Counted from the stretch's first letter, positions 35,016-44,657 are shown. The stretch: 64,000 nt of DNA from WVXP01 sp964348095 (GCA_964348095.1 CAYGBK010000093.1:1-64000), one strand, 5' to 3'. Program-made: numbers and translations. The notes: generated from the letters alone by a model not told the origin.

Positions 35016-35471
35016 ATGGCGAGTATCAGCGGAATTCATCATGCTTGTATTACCGTACCTGACATGGAGAATGCGAAGAGGTGGTATAAAGAGGTGTTAG
35101 GCCTTAATCTCGTTGCCGAATTCGAAATCGACACGCCCGAGCTGGGGGTTGGAGTCGGAATGCCAGGTGCTCATCTCCAAGGGGCTATGTTCAAATGGGG
35201 TGAAGGCGAAGACGCGACCATGGTTGAGCTTTTGCATTACATAAAGCCCGTGGGGGAAGCACACAATCCCAATAAGCCCATGTGTGATATGGGGACAACT
35301 CATGTCGCCTTTTCGACGGAAAACGCGATTGATGAACTCTATGGAGAATTGGTCGCCAAAGGGGTAAAGTTCTATTCCCCGCCTCAACCTGTCGACGTGG
35401 GTGGCGCTGTGATTAAGTTCTGTTATTTCAAAGATCCTGATGGCGTTACCCTCGAGCTCATCGGAACCTGA
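35016..35471 (+). CDS. VOC/glyoxalase-family protein
   Basis: A 151-residue vicinal-oxygen-chelate protein with two beta-alpha-beta repeats. It starts GIHHACITVPDMENAKRWYK (first metal His), and ends with the last-strand pattern YFKDPDGVTLELIG (Glu ligand). Family members isomerise, lyse or epimerise small substrates; methylmalonyl-CoA epimerase and lactoylglutathione lyase share this core, but the sequence does not identify one. The ATG follows AGAAAGGAGGACTTTAAG. It is a single-gene unit facing the dehydrogenase gene. Confidence 0.88.
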   Translation: MASISGIHHACITVPDMENAKRWYKEVLGLNLVAEFEIDTPELGVGVGMPGAHLQGAMFKWGEGEDATMVELLHYIKPVGEAHNPNKPMCDMGTTHVAFSTENAIDELYGELVAKGVKFYSPPQPVDVGGAVIKFCYFKDPDGVTLELIGT

Positions 35472-35613
35472 CATACCTAACCCAAAAGTCCGAAGGCACG
35501 AGTGTTCATCTAGGCTATGAGCGGAGACGCGGAGCGTTTTGGAATTGACTCAATATTGGAATTGAAGATCTCTGTGGTTCCTGGGCCGCCCAGTGGAGGT
35601 TGGAAACATCCCA

Positions 35614-35652
35614 AAAGCCTACGGCCGACCCGGCATAAAGCCGTTAGGCTTT
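35614..35652. terminator. Bidirectional terminator between convergent genes
   Basis: AAAGCCTACGGC (35614-35625) pairs with GCCGTTAGGCTTT (35640-35652) with a single bulge; the loop is 14 bases. Read on the plus strand it ends in TTT, on the minus strand in TTTT. It overlaps the stop codon of the dehydrogenase gene. Confidence 0.55.
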
Positions 35653-36663
35653 CTGGAACCGAGGGGGGGACTCGGAAGGAGTCGATAACAGTTCTCTGTT
35701 GACGATCGATGTCGGCAATTTCCCATGGCAGAGTAACTGGATGACCGCCTCGGCAGCTCTCGTTCTCACCTCGGCCATTGCCTCTTCAGAATAGAACGCC
35801 CCATGAGGGGTTACGATAAGATTTTCGCACGAAAACAAGGGATTTTCAAAATCGGCAGGCTCATTCTCCATGACATCAAGAGCTGCTCCCCTGATTTTCC
35901 CCTGTTGAAGTGCGTTCAATAAAGCCTCCTCGTTTATGATGGTTCCCCGACTCGTATTAATGATGTACGCTGAGTTCTTCATTGTGTCGAACGCCTCCTG
36001 AGAAAACAGATTCTCCGTCTCAGGTGTCCGAGGGGAGTGAATTGAAACAAAATCTGCTTCCCTCAGCAGGTTTTCAAGAGTAACTCGCTTCACCCTTTCT
36101 CTTTTGAAAACCTCATCGCCTGGGTATGGATCAAAGGCAATGATTTCCATTCCGAAGGCTTTGGCTTTTCTTGCGACGGATTGGCCGACACCGCCGAATC
36201 CTACCAGGCCCAGAACAGAGCCTTTGATACGGTGGAGCTTGCCGGCGGACTTAAAATCCCAGTTTCCTTTTTGAATCTGACGATCGAAACGAACGATACC
36301 CCTGGCACAGGCAAGCAGGAGGGCTATGGTATGATCCGCCACCTCGTCGGTGCAATAATCGGGGCAGTTGACGAGAAGAATTCCTGCCCCGGTTGCTGCA
36401 TCGACATCGATGTTGTTGTATCCGGCCGCATTCATGGATATTATTTCGCAGCGCTCTAGCTTTTTAATGACGCGCCCCGTAATAGGCGCATACTCCGTGA
36501 TGACGGCGTCGGCATCTCGAGCAACATTGATAACCTCCTCCTCTGACCTGCAATGGGTCGGCAAGAACTCTGCCCCAACGCCGTTAAAGATCTTGTACTC
36601 GAGTTCAAGATCTGGCCACCCATAGTCGGTGAGAACCACCTTGAACTTCCTCTTGTCTTTCAT
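35644..36663 (-). CDS. D-2-hydroxyacid dehydrogenase
   Basis: A 339-residue D-isomer-specific 2-hydroxyacid dehydrogenase. The NAD motif is GLVGFGGVGQSVARKA near residue 150. The catalytic trio is Arg in INTSRGTIIN near residue 243, Glu in DVMENEPADF and His in VTPHGAFYS near residue 300. It interconverts a 2-keto acid and a D-2-hydroxy acid; phosphoglycerate-, glycerate- and hydroxypyruvate-type enzymes share this pattern. I placed the start at the ATG at 36663; a TTG 33 bases upstream is in frame. Convergent with the VOC gene. Confidence 0.92.
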   Translation of the reverse strand: MKDKRKFKVVLTDYGWPDLELEYKIFNGVGAEFLPTHCRSEEEVINVARDADAVITEYAPITGRVIKKLERCEIISMNAAGYNNIDVDAATGAGILLVNCPDYCTDEVADHTIALLLACARGIVRFDRQIQKGNWDFKSAGKLHRIKGSVLGLVGFGGVGQSVARKAKAFGMEIIAFDPYPGDEVFKRERVKRVTLENLLREADFVSIHSPRTPETENLFSQEAFDTMKNSAYIINTSRGTIINEEALLNALQQGKIRGAALDVMENEPADFENPLFSCENLIVTPHGAFYSEEAMAEVRTRAAEAVIQLLCHGKLPTSIVNRELLSTPSESPPRFQKA

Positions 36664-37106
36664 CTCTATACTCTTTTCCAAATGGCGATTGCCCAAATCG
36701 CTTCTCGGAGAAATTGGTGATCATAGTGGAAAAGGACGTGCTTCGCAACTCGGAAATCTTTTTTCGACGACTCGCTAGGGCTAAAAGATCGAGGCTCAGT
36801 GAGAAAGACCAGAAGAATGCTTCTTCTGGAGTTGTGACGCTTCCCCTTTTACCTTTTTCCTTGTCCCCCGCTTATGTCACCTTTTGCCTTCACCATTCGT
36901 GTTCAGACCTGTTTGGCAGAGAGCGATTTGGGTAACAGATCATCGCAGTTATTCATGGCCGGTTTTTTCGGGTTTTCATCCTGGAAAGACTCGATCTCAA
37001 AACCTGTCTCTAAGAATCCTTGTAACCAGACGGAACCGATCATTTGTTGAGGCATGTGATGTGAGGTAAGAGAAATATCTCTCTTTATGAAGACCGTCGA
37101 AAGGGG
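36664..37106. other. Intergenic region without recognisable gene
   Basis: About 440 bases between the dehydrogenase start and the end of the minus-strand Hyu/Pxp set. Short frames on the plus strand do not resemble known proteins and lack ribosome-binding sites. It should contain the promoter of the dehydrogenase and any terminator of the long operon; I could not pick either with confidence. Confidence 0.45.
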
Positions 37107-37301
37107 TTATTTTTTTGTTCGGCGTACTGCCATATAATCATACATCTTTTCGCACTCTTCGTCACAAAAAGAAACGTCCGTGCCCTTCTTTTCAGAAATC
37201 CAGGCGTCCTTCGGGATCATTTTGCCGCAGGCTTGACAGTGCAGTGACTCAGGGTTCACATAGCTCTTGTAGCTCGTGTCCAGATGGATCCATTTCCCCA
37301 T
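37107..37301 (-). CDS. Small Cys4 protein paired with HyuAB (copy 1)
   Basis: This 64-residue protein has two cysteine pairs, HCQACGKMIP and SFCDEECEKMYDY. These form a probable treble-clef zinc site. It starts 3 bases after the HyuB stop codon, so it is the last gene of the long minus-strand operon. A second protein with the same pattern (CxxCG, P, FCxxxC, YDxY) lies after the other HyuB gene at 56.5 kb, and this double association makes it a real gene. It may be a small third subunit or a metallochaperone of the ATP-dependent hydrolase or carboxylase. I know no named family for it. Confidence 0.8.
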   Translation of the reverse strand: MGKWIHLDTSYKSYVNPESLHCQACGKMIPKDAWISEKKGTDVSFCDEECEKMYDYMAVRRTKK

Positions 37302-37304
37302 TTC

Positions 37305-39074
37305 CTACCCCTTTCGCAATGACTTTCGCAGGTGAGCCGTCGCCCCATCATTTACTACCAGTCCTTTGGGTGTTTCCTCGATGACGACGCCATATTCATC
37401 GCGAGCTGCCTTCTTCGATACCAATTCGTCTTCAACATCTTTGAGAACCAAGTCCGGGTCTCGGTGTAATGGTTCTCCATAACCTCCTCCGCCAGGCGAA
37501 GTGAGAATGATTTCATCCCCGTCGTGGATCGTCAAACTCGAGAACTTTGAAGGAGAAGCGGTGTGGTAGGCCTTCGTAAAGGGTTCGAACTTGTTTTTTC
37601 CCTTCTTCTTTATAGTCAAAGAGGCATTTCCTCCACCTCTTCCACCGAACAATCCAAAGGGCTTTACCTTTACTCTGTCGAAGAGCGTGCTCAATGTTAT
37701 TTCAGGAGCTTTTACCGTAAACTTCCTTTGGCTTCCAAGGCCCCCCCGGAACGTGCCGGGTCCCCCAGAATCCTTTACGAGTGAGTATGAGTCGGCGATA
37801 AGTGGATATCGAGTTTCGAAAATCTCAACCGGTGTGTTTCTGCAGTTGCCGTTGGGGACGATAATGGTGTGGTTGCCGTCCTTCGTAGCACGAGCTCCCC
37901 AACCGCCGCCCTCCAAGTGATAATTCGCATAATACTGATTCGTATCGGGATGGATGCCCCCAAATAAGAAATTGCAACAGGTACCGCCATCTGAAGCAGC
38001 CACCTTTTCAGGGATGGCTTTGGAAAAGGCCCCTATGAGTATTTCCCAAATTCGCGGGTGAGTTTCGGTGTTTCCTCCAACTTCCGGTGCAGGGTGGGTC
38101 ACATTGACGACCGTCCCGGGCGGTGCAATAATTTTGATTGGCCGGTAGGCGCCAATATTGTGGGGAATGTCAGGGTCGGTCACGTGAAACACGGCGTTGT
38201 AGGTGGCCGAGGCTGTGACACCATAGGTCGCATTGATTGGCCCCCTTGCCTGGGGATCTGACTTTGAGTAATCAACGATCAGCGTGTCTCCATCGATGAT
38301 GATGTTGGCCCGGATATAGGTCGGCTTAGATAGCAGACCGTCATCTTCCATGCAGTCTTCAAATGAGTACTCTCCGTCGGGCAAAGAAGCTATCTCTGCT
38401 CTCATTCTTTTTTCAGCCACATCCATCAATTCATTGTTGATCTCACAAAAGTCGTCGTATCCATATTCATCCAGCAAAGTGATCAAACGCCGCTCTGCAA
38501 CATTCAACGAACCAATCATGGCGCTGAAATCACCCAGCGTATTTCTCGGCGTTCGGTGATTGCTCATGATCAGTTTCCAGAGATCCTCATCGTATACACC
38601 CTCCTTCACCGCTTTGACCGGTGGGATTCGAAGCCCTTCCTGATAGACTTCTGTGGCATCCCCTGCAAATCCGCCTGGATTCTTGCCCCCGATCTCAGCG
38701 AGGTGTCCAATATTGGCAGCGAACCCGGCCAGTGTGGTGTTATAGAAAATCGGCTTGATAAAACAGTGTTCAGGGATGTGACACCCCCCTCGATAGGGGT
38801 CATTGTGCAGGATGACGTCCCCCGGTTTGAGATTCTCAACACCAATCTCTTTGATCGACCATTCCACAACATAGATGCTGGCTCCTAGCTGTGCTGGGCA
38901 AAACTCCGCCTGCGAGATCATCTCACCTTGAGCGTTGAACAGGCAGCACGAAAAATCGAGCCCTTCGTTGAAAATCGGAGAATAGGCCGTTTTCATCATG
39001 GCTATTCCCATCTCTCTGCAGATATTGACCAGCCGATTGTTCACAACGCTGAGGGTTATTGCATCCCGTTCCAA
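37305..39074 (-). CDS. hyuB: Hydantoinase/oxoprolinase B-type subunit (HyuB, copy 1)
   Basis: A 589-residue member of the HyuB (hydantoinase B / oxoprolinase) family. Conserved blocks include YSPIFNEGLDFSCCLF near residue 27, GDVILHNDPYRGGCHIPEH near residue 82 and YPLIADSYSLVKDSGGPG with TFRGGLG near residue 425. With HyuA it performs ATP-dependent opening of a cyclic amide (N-methylhydantoin, 5-oxoproline) or, in relatives, carboxylation of ketones. The gene begins 16 bases after HyuA. The PxpABC genes upstream make lactam-ring substrates the more likely class here. Confidence 0.93.
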   Translation of the reverse strand: MERDAITLSVVNNRLVNICREMGIAMMKTAYSPIFNEGLDFSCCLFNAQGEMISQAEFCPAQLGASIYVVEWSIKEIGVENLKPGDVILHNDPYRGGCHIPEHCFIKPIFYNTTLAGFAANIGHLAEIGGKNPGGFAGDATEVYQEGLRIPPVKAVKEGVYDEDLWKLIMSNHRTPRNTLGDFSAMIGSLNVAERRLITLLDEYGYDDFCEINNELMDVAEKRMRAEIASLPDGEYSFEDCMEDDGLLSKPTYIRANIIIDGDTLIVDYSKSDPQARGPINATYGVTASATYNAVFHVTDPDIPHNIGAYRPIKIIAPPGTVVNVTHPAPEVGGNTETHPRIWEILIGAFSKAIPEKVAASDGGTCCNFLFGGIHPDTNQYYANYHLEGGGWGARATKDGNHTIIVPNGNCRNTPVEIFETRYPLIADSYSLVKDSGGPGTFRGGLGSQRKFTVKAPEITLSTLFDRVKVKPFGLFGGRGGGNASLTIKKKGKNKFEPFTKAYHTASPSKFSSLTIHDGDEIILTSPGGGGYGEPLHRDPDLVLKDVEDELVSKKAARDEYGVVIEETPKGLVVNDGATAHLRKSLRKG

Positions 39075-39090
39075 TTCACGTCCCCCTTTC

Positions 39091-41136
39091 CTACTTCAGA
39101 TGGACCTTAAGAATCCCGAATTCGTCCATATCAACGTGACATCCTGCATCGATGAAGGTAGTCGAATCTATCTCTTCAATCATGGCTGGCCCTTTTGCCG
39201 AAAATCCAGGGCCAAGGGTGTCACGCCGGTAGATCGGAACCTCTACCTTTTTCTGAGAAGATAGATAAACAGGTCTCGATCCCTGAGGGTTTGCCATTCG
39301 ATCGGCTGCAGCTGACTTGTACACGGGCTTCTCAGTGTGACCCGAGGCAGCGGCATTGAAGCTGATGATCTCTATGACCTCTCCCCTCAAATCGTATCCA
39401 TAATTCTCTTTATGCTTGGCATGGAATCGGTCGTAGACTCCGTCGAGGTAATCTGGTGAAATCTCCTGATCTGGGACATCGACCAGCAGTTCGTAATTCT
39501 GTCCGAGGTACCGCATGCTCATACTCAAGGCGATGGCAGGATTTCCGGAAAACCCTTGCTCCTTCAACTCACTTCTAGCCAATTCCTTCAATTCACTAAA
39601 CCCTCTGTTAATCTCGTTTATGTCCAGGATGTCAGATCGGTAGGCTTTTGTCCATACTTTGTCCACTCGGAGATCGGCAAGGAGCAAACCGAGTGCTGAG
39701 AAGACACCAGGTTGGGGCGGTATGACAACGAGGGGTATTTCTAGCTTCCGCGCGATGGAGCACGCGTGCAACGGACCTGCGCCGCCAAAAGCCATGAGGC
39801 TGAATCTTCTGGGATCAAGACCCCTTTGAATCGTCTTCAGCCGGATGGCATTGGCCATGTTCTCGTTGGCGATTTCCACCATGGCAAATGCGGTATCAAC
39901 CTCATTCATACCCAGTTCTTCCCCCAACTCCCGAAGTGCCTTTTGAGCCAAGGGAACCTTAAGGGGCATCTCTCCGCCCAAGAAATAATCGGGGTTCAGC
40001 CTGCCGAGCACAAGATCTGCATCGGTGACGGCCGGGAATTGTCCACCTCGACCATAACATGCAGGGCCTGGCTCTGCGCCTACGCTCTCCGGGCCCACGT
40101 GCAGCAACCCGCCTTTATCGACCCACCCAATTGAACCGCCACCTGCACCGATGGTCGAAATCTCTAAAGTGGGGACAATCACGGGGAGCCCCCACTCGAT
40201 TTCATAATCGGTTGTCGTCAGCACCTGTCCTTTGTTGATTAAGGCAACGTCGGCACTTGTTCCCCCCATGTCGACAGTGATGAGGTCCTCCAATGAAGCG
40301 AGGACGCCGTAATGCTTTCCTGCGGTGACACCACCCGCAGGACCTGATAGCAAGACGTTTACCGGATAATCGGGCACAGAGTCGGCATCCATGATACCGC
40401 CGTTCGACTTCATGACGGACCATTTCCGGGATAATCCCTGGCCGACAAGGCCCTCGTCCAAATTCTCTATGTACTCCTTTGCAAGGGGCTTCACATAGGC
40501 ATCAGCAATCGTTGTGCTTGCTCGTTCGTATTCTCTCCAGATCGGTGCCACCTTGTACGATATGGAAAGGGGAAGGTCTGGGAGTTGCTTTGCCATTTCA
40601 CGGGCCAGGAGTTCTTCGTGTTCAGGGTTGACGTATGAAAACAAAAAACAGATCGCCACGGCTTCTATCTTCTCGTTATTTACCTCTCTTTTGACCGTCC
40701 GAACAATTCTCTCGATTTCGCCTTTCCCTAAAGGAATGAGCGCCTCTCCTTTGTAATTGAGCCGTTCAGTCACTCCGATGGTATCCCTTCTCCGGACGAG
40801 AGGTACCGGTTTGCTCCATTGAAGATCGTAGTGGAACTTCCTGTTGATTCGTTGGATGTAAGGGATATCTTCAAAACCTTTGGTTATAAGGAGTATGACT
40901 TTGCCTCCCTTCCTCTGGATGAGGCAGTTCGTCAACACGGTTGTCCCATGGATCAGTTGAGAGGTGGCTAATTGATTTCGGTCGATCTCCGAACTTCTCA
41001 CCGTGTCTAGAATCCCGACTATTGGGTCTTTTGGGGTCGACGGTTTTTTTGCCGTGGTAATTCGGTTCGTGGCTTCATCTATTGCCACGAGATCGGTAAA
41101 TGTTCCCCCCGTGTCGATCCCAATTCTCAGGCTCAT
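39091..41136 (-). CDS. hyuA: Hydantoinase/oxoprolinase A-type subunit (HyuA, copy 1)
   Basis: A 681-residue HyuA-family ATPase of the acetate/sugar kinase fold. The phosphate loop is GIDTGGTFTDLVAID at residues 5-19, GTTVLTNCLIQRKGGK follows near residue 70, and the central block DMGGTSADVALI is near residue 290. It phosphorylates the substrate carbonyl so that HyuB can complete hydrolysis. The ATG at 41136 (MSLRIGID) has AAGGAG six bases upstream; an earlier ATG (41151) would leave no site. Paralogue of the plus-strand gene at 52.4 kb. Confidence 0.93.
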   Translation of the reverse strand: MSLRIGIDTGGTFTDLVAIDEATNRITTAKKPSTPKDPIVGILDTVRSSEIDRNQLATSQLIHGTTVLTNCLIQRKGGKVILLITKGFEDIPYIQRINRKFHYDLQWSKPVPLVRRRDTIGVTERLNYKGEALIPLGKGEIERIVRTVKREVNNEKIEAVAICFLFSYVNPEHEELLAREMAKQLPDLPLSISYKVAPIWREYERASTTIADAYVKPLAKEYIENLDEGLVGQGLSRKWSVMKSNGGIMDADSVPDYPVNVLLSGPAGGVTAGKHYGVLASLEDLITVDMGGTSADVALINKGQVLTTTDYEIEWGLPVIVPTLEISTIGAGGGSIGWVDKGGLLHVGPESVGAEPGPACYGRGGQFPAVTDADLVLGRLNPDYFLGGEMPLKVPLAQKALRELGEELGMNEVDTAFAMVEIANENMANAIRLKTIQRGLDPRRFSLMAFGGAGPLHACSIARKLEIPLVVIPPQPGVFSALGLLLADLRVDKVWTKAYRSDILDINEINRGFSELKELARSELKEQGFSGNPAIALSMSMRYLGQNYELLVDVPDQEISPDYLDGVYDRFHAKHKENYGYDLRGEVIEIISFNAAASGHTEKPVYKSAAADRMANPQGSRPVYLSSQKKVEVPIYRRDTLGPGFSAKGPAMIEEIDSTTFIDAGCHVDMDEFGILKVHLK

Positions 41137-41420
41137 TTTAGTCTCCTTCATACCGATTGTATCCGAGTTTCTGCGACAACTATTAGGTCAGTCCCTTGTC
41201 GGATTGCAAAGCTCCGGATCCCGGTCTTTCAGTGCCACGGATCATAAGGAGCTTAAGAAAAAGCTCTCGAAAGTGCCTGTCTCGTCACTCGCAACGGGAA
41301 AATCCACGTCACGATCACATCCGTAACATGAGTAAAGACGGAATTAAACAGGCGTCCCGGGCGGCATCAGAGGCAGAACCAATTCTGCTTAGCCGGAAAG
41401 GCCAATAGAATTCTCTATTA

Positions 41421-42764
41421 CTAATCCAATACGACGTCACATGATTCTTTGAAAATAGACATGGCCTGGCTTAGTTGTTCATCCGTCGTGACCAGGGGCA
41501 TCAGTATTCGAATGACATTGCCAAAAATGCCGGCTCCCATCACAAGCAATCCACGCTTGAAGCACTCTTTTATGATCAAGCCAGCCTCATGTTTGGCAGG
41601 TTCTTTCGTATCCAGGTCTTTTACGAATTCAATGCCTATCATAGCCCCTAGAGCCCTTATGTCTCCAATTTCGGGGTGTTCCTCTTGGACCTCTCTTAGC
41701 TTTTCGACAGCACTCTGGCCTATTGCAACGGCTCGTTCAGCCAGGTTTTGATTCTCTATGTAGTCTATGGTGGCAAGACCAGCCGTACAGGCCACGGGAT
41801 TACCACCATAGGTACCGCCAATGTGGGCGGGCTCAGGACCATCCATAATCTCTGCCTTCCCCACGACTGCGCTGAGGGGGAGTCCAGACGCAAGGGATTT
41901 CGCCAAGACGATGAGATCGGGCTCGACGCCGTAGTTCTCGACGGCAAACATTTTTCCGGTTCGCGCAAATCCGCTTTGTATCTCGTCGGCCACGAATACG
42001 ATTCCGTTTTCTTCGCAAATCTTTTTCAACCCTGGGAGGAATTCTGGAGGCGGGACGATGAACCCTCCCTCTCCCTGGACCGGTTCGATGATCATGGCTG
42101 CAACGTTTGCCGGATCTACCTCAGACACAAAGAACCGTTTGCATTGCTCCACACAGTACATCTCGCATTGTGGGTAGGTACAGTGATAGACACACCGATA
42201 GCAGTAGGCAGAGGGTATTTTATACACCTCCGGTGCGAAAGGCCCAAATCCGAATTTGTAGGGTTTGACCTTGCTGGTCAAGGTCATGGTCAGGAGCGTA
42301 CGGCCGTGGAATCCCGCTTCAAAGGCGATGAGTCCCGGCTTCTTGGTATACGCCCGAGCGATCTTTGCGGCGTTTTCAACGGCTTCGGCACCGCTGTTAA
42401 CAAACATGGCTTTTTTTTCAAAGCGTCCAGGGGTAATCTTCACCAGCTTCTCGGCAAGGGCGACATAAGGCTCATAGTGGGTTATGGGAAAACTCGTATG
42501 CAAGTACTTGTCAGTTTGGTTTTTGATAGCATCAACGACCGGATCAGGACGATGCCCCGCATTTAAGACGCCGATGCCTGCGTAGAAATCGATATAGGTA
42601 TTCCCATCCACATCTCTGACAACGGCGCCCTTCGCCTCATCCACAAAAATGGGAAGGGTCGTCGGAATGCCTCTTGAGATATACCTGTTCTTCTTCTCTA
42701 TCAGTTCTCTTGCTTTCTCTCCCTGCCCCATTCCAACTTCTGCCAGTTCCGTACCGTCTATCAT
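41421..42764 (-). CDS. Class III aminotransferase (GabT-like)
   Basis: A 447-residue PLP enzyme of the omega-amino acid aminotransferase class. It shows NSGAEAVENAAKIA, GFHGRT, VADEIQSGFARTGKMF and the Schiff-base lysine in VLAKSLASGLPLSAVVG. It contains a cysteine-dense insert, AYCYRCVYHCTYPQCEMYC, seen in part of the GABA aminotransferase family. It probably removes the amino group from an omega-amino acid released by ring opening. I chose the ATG at 42764 because GGAGAG precedes it at good spacing; an ATG at 42788 is in frame. It lies between PxpA and HyuA, with a spacer of about 280 bases before HyuA. Confidence 0.9.
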   Translation of the reverse strand: MIDGTELAEVGMGQGEKARELIEKKNRYISRGIPTTLPIFVDEAKGAVVRDVDGNTYIDFYAGIGVLNAGHRPDPVVDAIKNQTDKYLHTSFPITHYEPYVALAEKLVKITPGRFEKKAMFVNSGAEAVENAAKIARAYTKKPGLIAFEAGFHGRTLLTMTLTSKVKPYKFGFGPFAPEVYKIPSAYCYRCVYHCTYPQCEMYCVEQCKRFFVSEVDPANVAAMIIEPVQGEGGFIVPPPEFLPGLKKICEENGIVFVADEIQSGFARTGKMFAVENYGVEPDLIVLAKSLASGLPLSAVVGKAEIMDGPEPAHIGGTYGGNPVACTAGLATIDYIENQNLAERAVAIGQSAVEKLREVQEEHPEIGDIRALGAMIGIEFVKDLDTKEPAKHEAGLIIKECFKRGLLVMGAGIFGNVIRILMPLVTTDEQLSQAMSIFKESCDVVLD

Positions 42765-42853
42765 TTTCGCTCTCTCCGTAAAGGTCATCCTCGATCACGT
42801 CGAAAAGTAAGACCCTATGCCTCCTTTCCCGTTCTGCCGCCCCGGTCTCGCAA

Positions 42854-43627
42854 CTACAAGAAAGTCCCAACAGGGGCCAGTTCAACCCCCTCCTGTTCGA
42901 GGGCCTTGACCAATGCTCGAGCCAGTTCTATGGCTATTGGAGAATCGCTGTGAGCAGCTATGCTTTCAGCTTGAACCGTGATTTCTTTCCCCGAATGGGC
43001 GACAACTTTTCCTTCCCGTACCACTCTCATGGTCCTTTCAACTGCTGCCTCAACCGATCCTCCTATTTCCTTGATGTCAAAGGCGAAGACGATCTTCTCG
43101 TCGTCCTCGCAGCCCCGGTCGGCATAGAATTCGTTGACCACCTTCAGCCCCGCCCTTGTCGCCAAATCATAGATGGCCGAGTTTTTCCACGAAAAGAGTA
43201 TGAGTTTGTCATCGATCGCCTGTATGGTTTCGACGACCGCTTTGGATAAGGCCTCATCATGCCTCAGCATCAGGTATAGGGCGCCGTGGGGTTTCACATG
43301 CTGCATTTTCACTCCAAGAGCATCCGTGAAGCCCTTCAAGGCCCCGATCTGATAGATTGCATAGTCCTTCAGCTGCTCGGGGGTGATGTTCATAATCCGT
43401 CTACCAAAGCCGATCAGGTCGGGGAGACCAAAATGGGCCCCGATGGCGACCCCTTTTTCCTTGGCAACCTGGACAATTCCCCGCATTACATGCGGATCGC
43501 TTGCATGAAATCCACATGCGATATTTGCCGACGTGCAGTAGTCCAACAGCTCTTCGTCTCTTCCGAGCTTGTAGATTCCAAAGCTCTCCCCCATATCATA
43601 ATTGAAGTCTATTTTCTTCCCCATCAT
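42854..43627 (-). CDS. pxpA: 5-oxoprolinase subunit PxpA (LamB/YcsF family)
   Basis: A 257-residue LamB/YcsF family protein. The N-terminal FNYDMGESFGIY block, NIACGFHASDP near residue 35 and VKPHGALY near residue 114 are diagnostic. With PxpB and PxpC it forms the bacterial ATP-dependent 5-oxoprolinase that opens pyroglutamate to glutamate; the substrate here could be another lactam. The three pxp genes are consecutive (B, C, A) with short gaps. Confidence 0.93.
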   Translation of the reverse strand: MMGKKIDFNYDMGESFGIYKLGRDEELLDYCTSANIACGFHASDPHVMRGIVQVAKEKGVAIGAHFGLPDLIGFGRRIMNITPEQLKDYAIYQIGALKGFTDALGVKMQHVKPHGALYLMLRHDEALSKAVVETIQAIDDKLILFSWKNSAIYDLATRAGLKVVNEFYADRGCEDDEKIVFAFDIKEIGGSVEAAVERTMRVVREGKVVAHSGKEITVQAESIAAHSDSPIAIELARALVKALEQEGVELAPVGTFL

Positions 43628-43650
43628 CGTCCCCCTTCCAACCGAATAAT

Positions 43651-44640
43651 TCAGGTTTTGACAATATGCTCTTCTTTGATTTTCGCCAGATGGTCCCTGT
43701 AAATTGCCGCGGCCTCATCGAGCGTGACTTTCTTGAAACGGATTGGATCGGCCGTTTTTGCCTGTCCAAGCCGATCGATGTCTGCCCGGATAACACAACC
43801 GATCTTAACAAAACCCCCTGCGCTAGGTCCATCGACCAGGAGGACGATGGGTTCGACTCCGCCCGGTAGTTGAATCCCGCCGAGGGGTATCCCATCATCG
43901 ATGATATTATCTGGGTTGGGACCGCCAATGTCTGTGTGGGCTTTGTCCGCCCATTTTACTTCTGGTCCTCCCTGAAACCGGTACCCCATCCGGTTGGCCT
44001 TGGAAGAGACCTGCCATTGGGACTCAAAGAAATCTTGTATCCCTTCAGGTGAGAGATAATCGTCTTGCGGACCGAGAACGACTCTGATTTCTTTTTCCCG
44101 TGTATCAGGGGGGATGGCATCGGGATGAAGTCTTCGGCCGACAATCTTCTCAAGGCTCTCCCGGGGCTCACCGACGGTCAGCTTGTCCCCCTTTCTGAGA
44201 GCTCTCCCCCGATACCCACCCATTCGTCCCATCACATAGGTCGATTTGCTTCCAAGGATGAGAGGGACATCAATACCACCAGCGATGCACAGGTACCCTC
44301 GGCACCCATTTTTGACGAATCCAAAAGAAAGGACGTCACCAGACTTGACTCTGACGGCTTCCCAACGGGGGAGCTTGTCCCCATTGACCGTGGCCTCCAA
44401 ATCGCCGCCCGTGAAGGCAATCACCGAATCCCGGAGGATCTCGAAGGTGCCTCCCTGGGCCGTCATCTCAAGCCCTGCCTCTCCGGTTGGATTCTTCACG
44501 ATAAGATTACCCGCTCGCAAAGCAAAGCTATCCATGGCGCCGGATGGAGGGATTCCGATATCGTGATACCCCTCCCGTCCCAGATCTTGTACTGAGGTCA
44601 AGAGTCCCGGTTCTATGACAGATAAAGCGTGTCCGCTCAT
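43651..44640 (-). CDS. pxpC: 5-oxoprolinase subunit PxpC (KipA/AHS2 domain)
   Basis: A 329-residue AHS2-domain protein, the length typical of PxpC. LTSVQDLGREGYHDIGIPPSG followed by AMDSF opens it, GYLCIAGGIDVPLILGSKST is central, and NRMGYRFQGG with IGGPNPDN follows. The family is often labelled biotin-dependent carboxyltransferase because of its similarity to urea amidolyase; the demonstrated role is in 5-oxoprolinase. It lies 17 bases from PxpB and 23 from PxpA. Confidence 0.93.
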   Translation of the reverse strand: MSGHALSVIEPGLLTSVQDLGREGYHDIGIPPSGAMDSFALRAGNLIVKNPTGEAGLEMTAQGGTFEILRDSVIAFTGGDLEATVNGDKLPRWEAVRVKSGDVLSFGFVKNGCRGYLCIAGGIDVPLILGSKSTYVMGRMGGYRGRALRKGDKLTVGEPRESLEKIVGRRLHPDAIPPDTREKEIRVVLGPQDDYLSPEGIQDFFESQWQVSSKANRMGYRFQGGPEVKWADKAHTDIGGPNPDNIIDDGIPLGGIQLPGGVEPIVLLVDGPSAGGFVKIGCVIRADIDRLGQAKTADPIRFKKVTLDEAAAIYRDHLAKIKEEHIVKT

Positions 44641-44657
44641 CTCCGCCTCCTTCTATC

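Noticed and set aside
41748..42566. 272-codon plus-strand frame
   Set aside because: Antisense to the aminotransferase gene; no recognisable domain.
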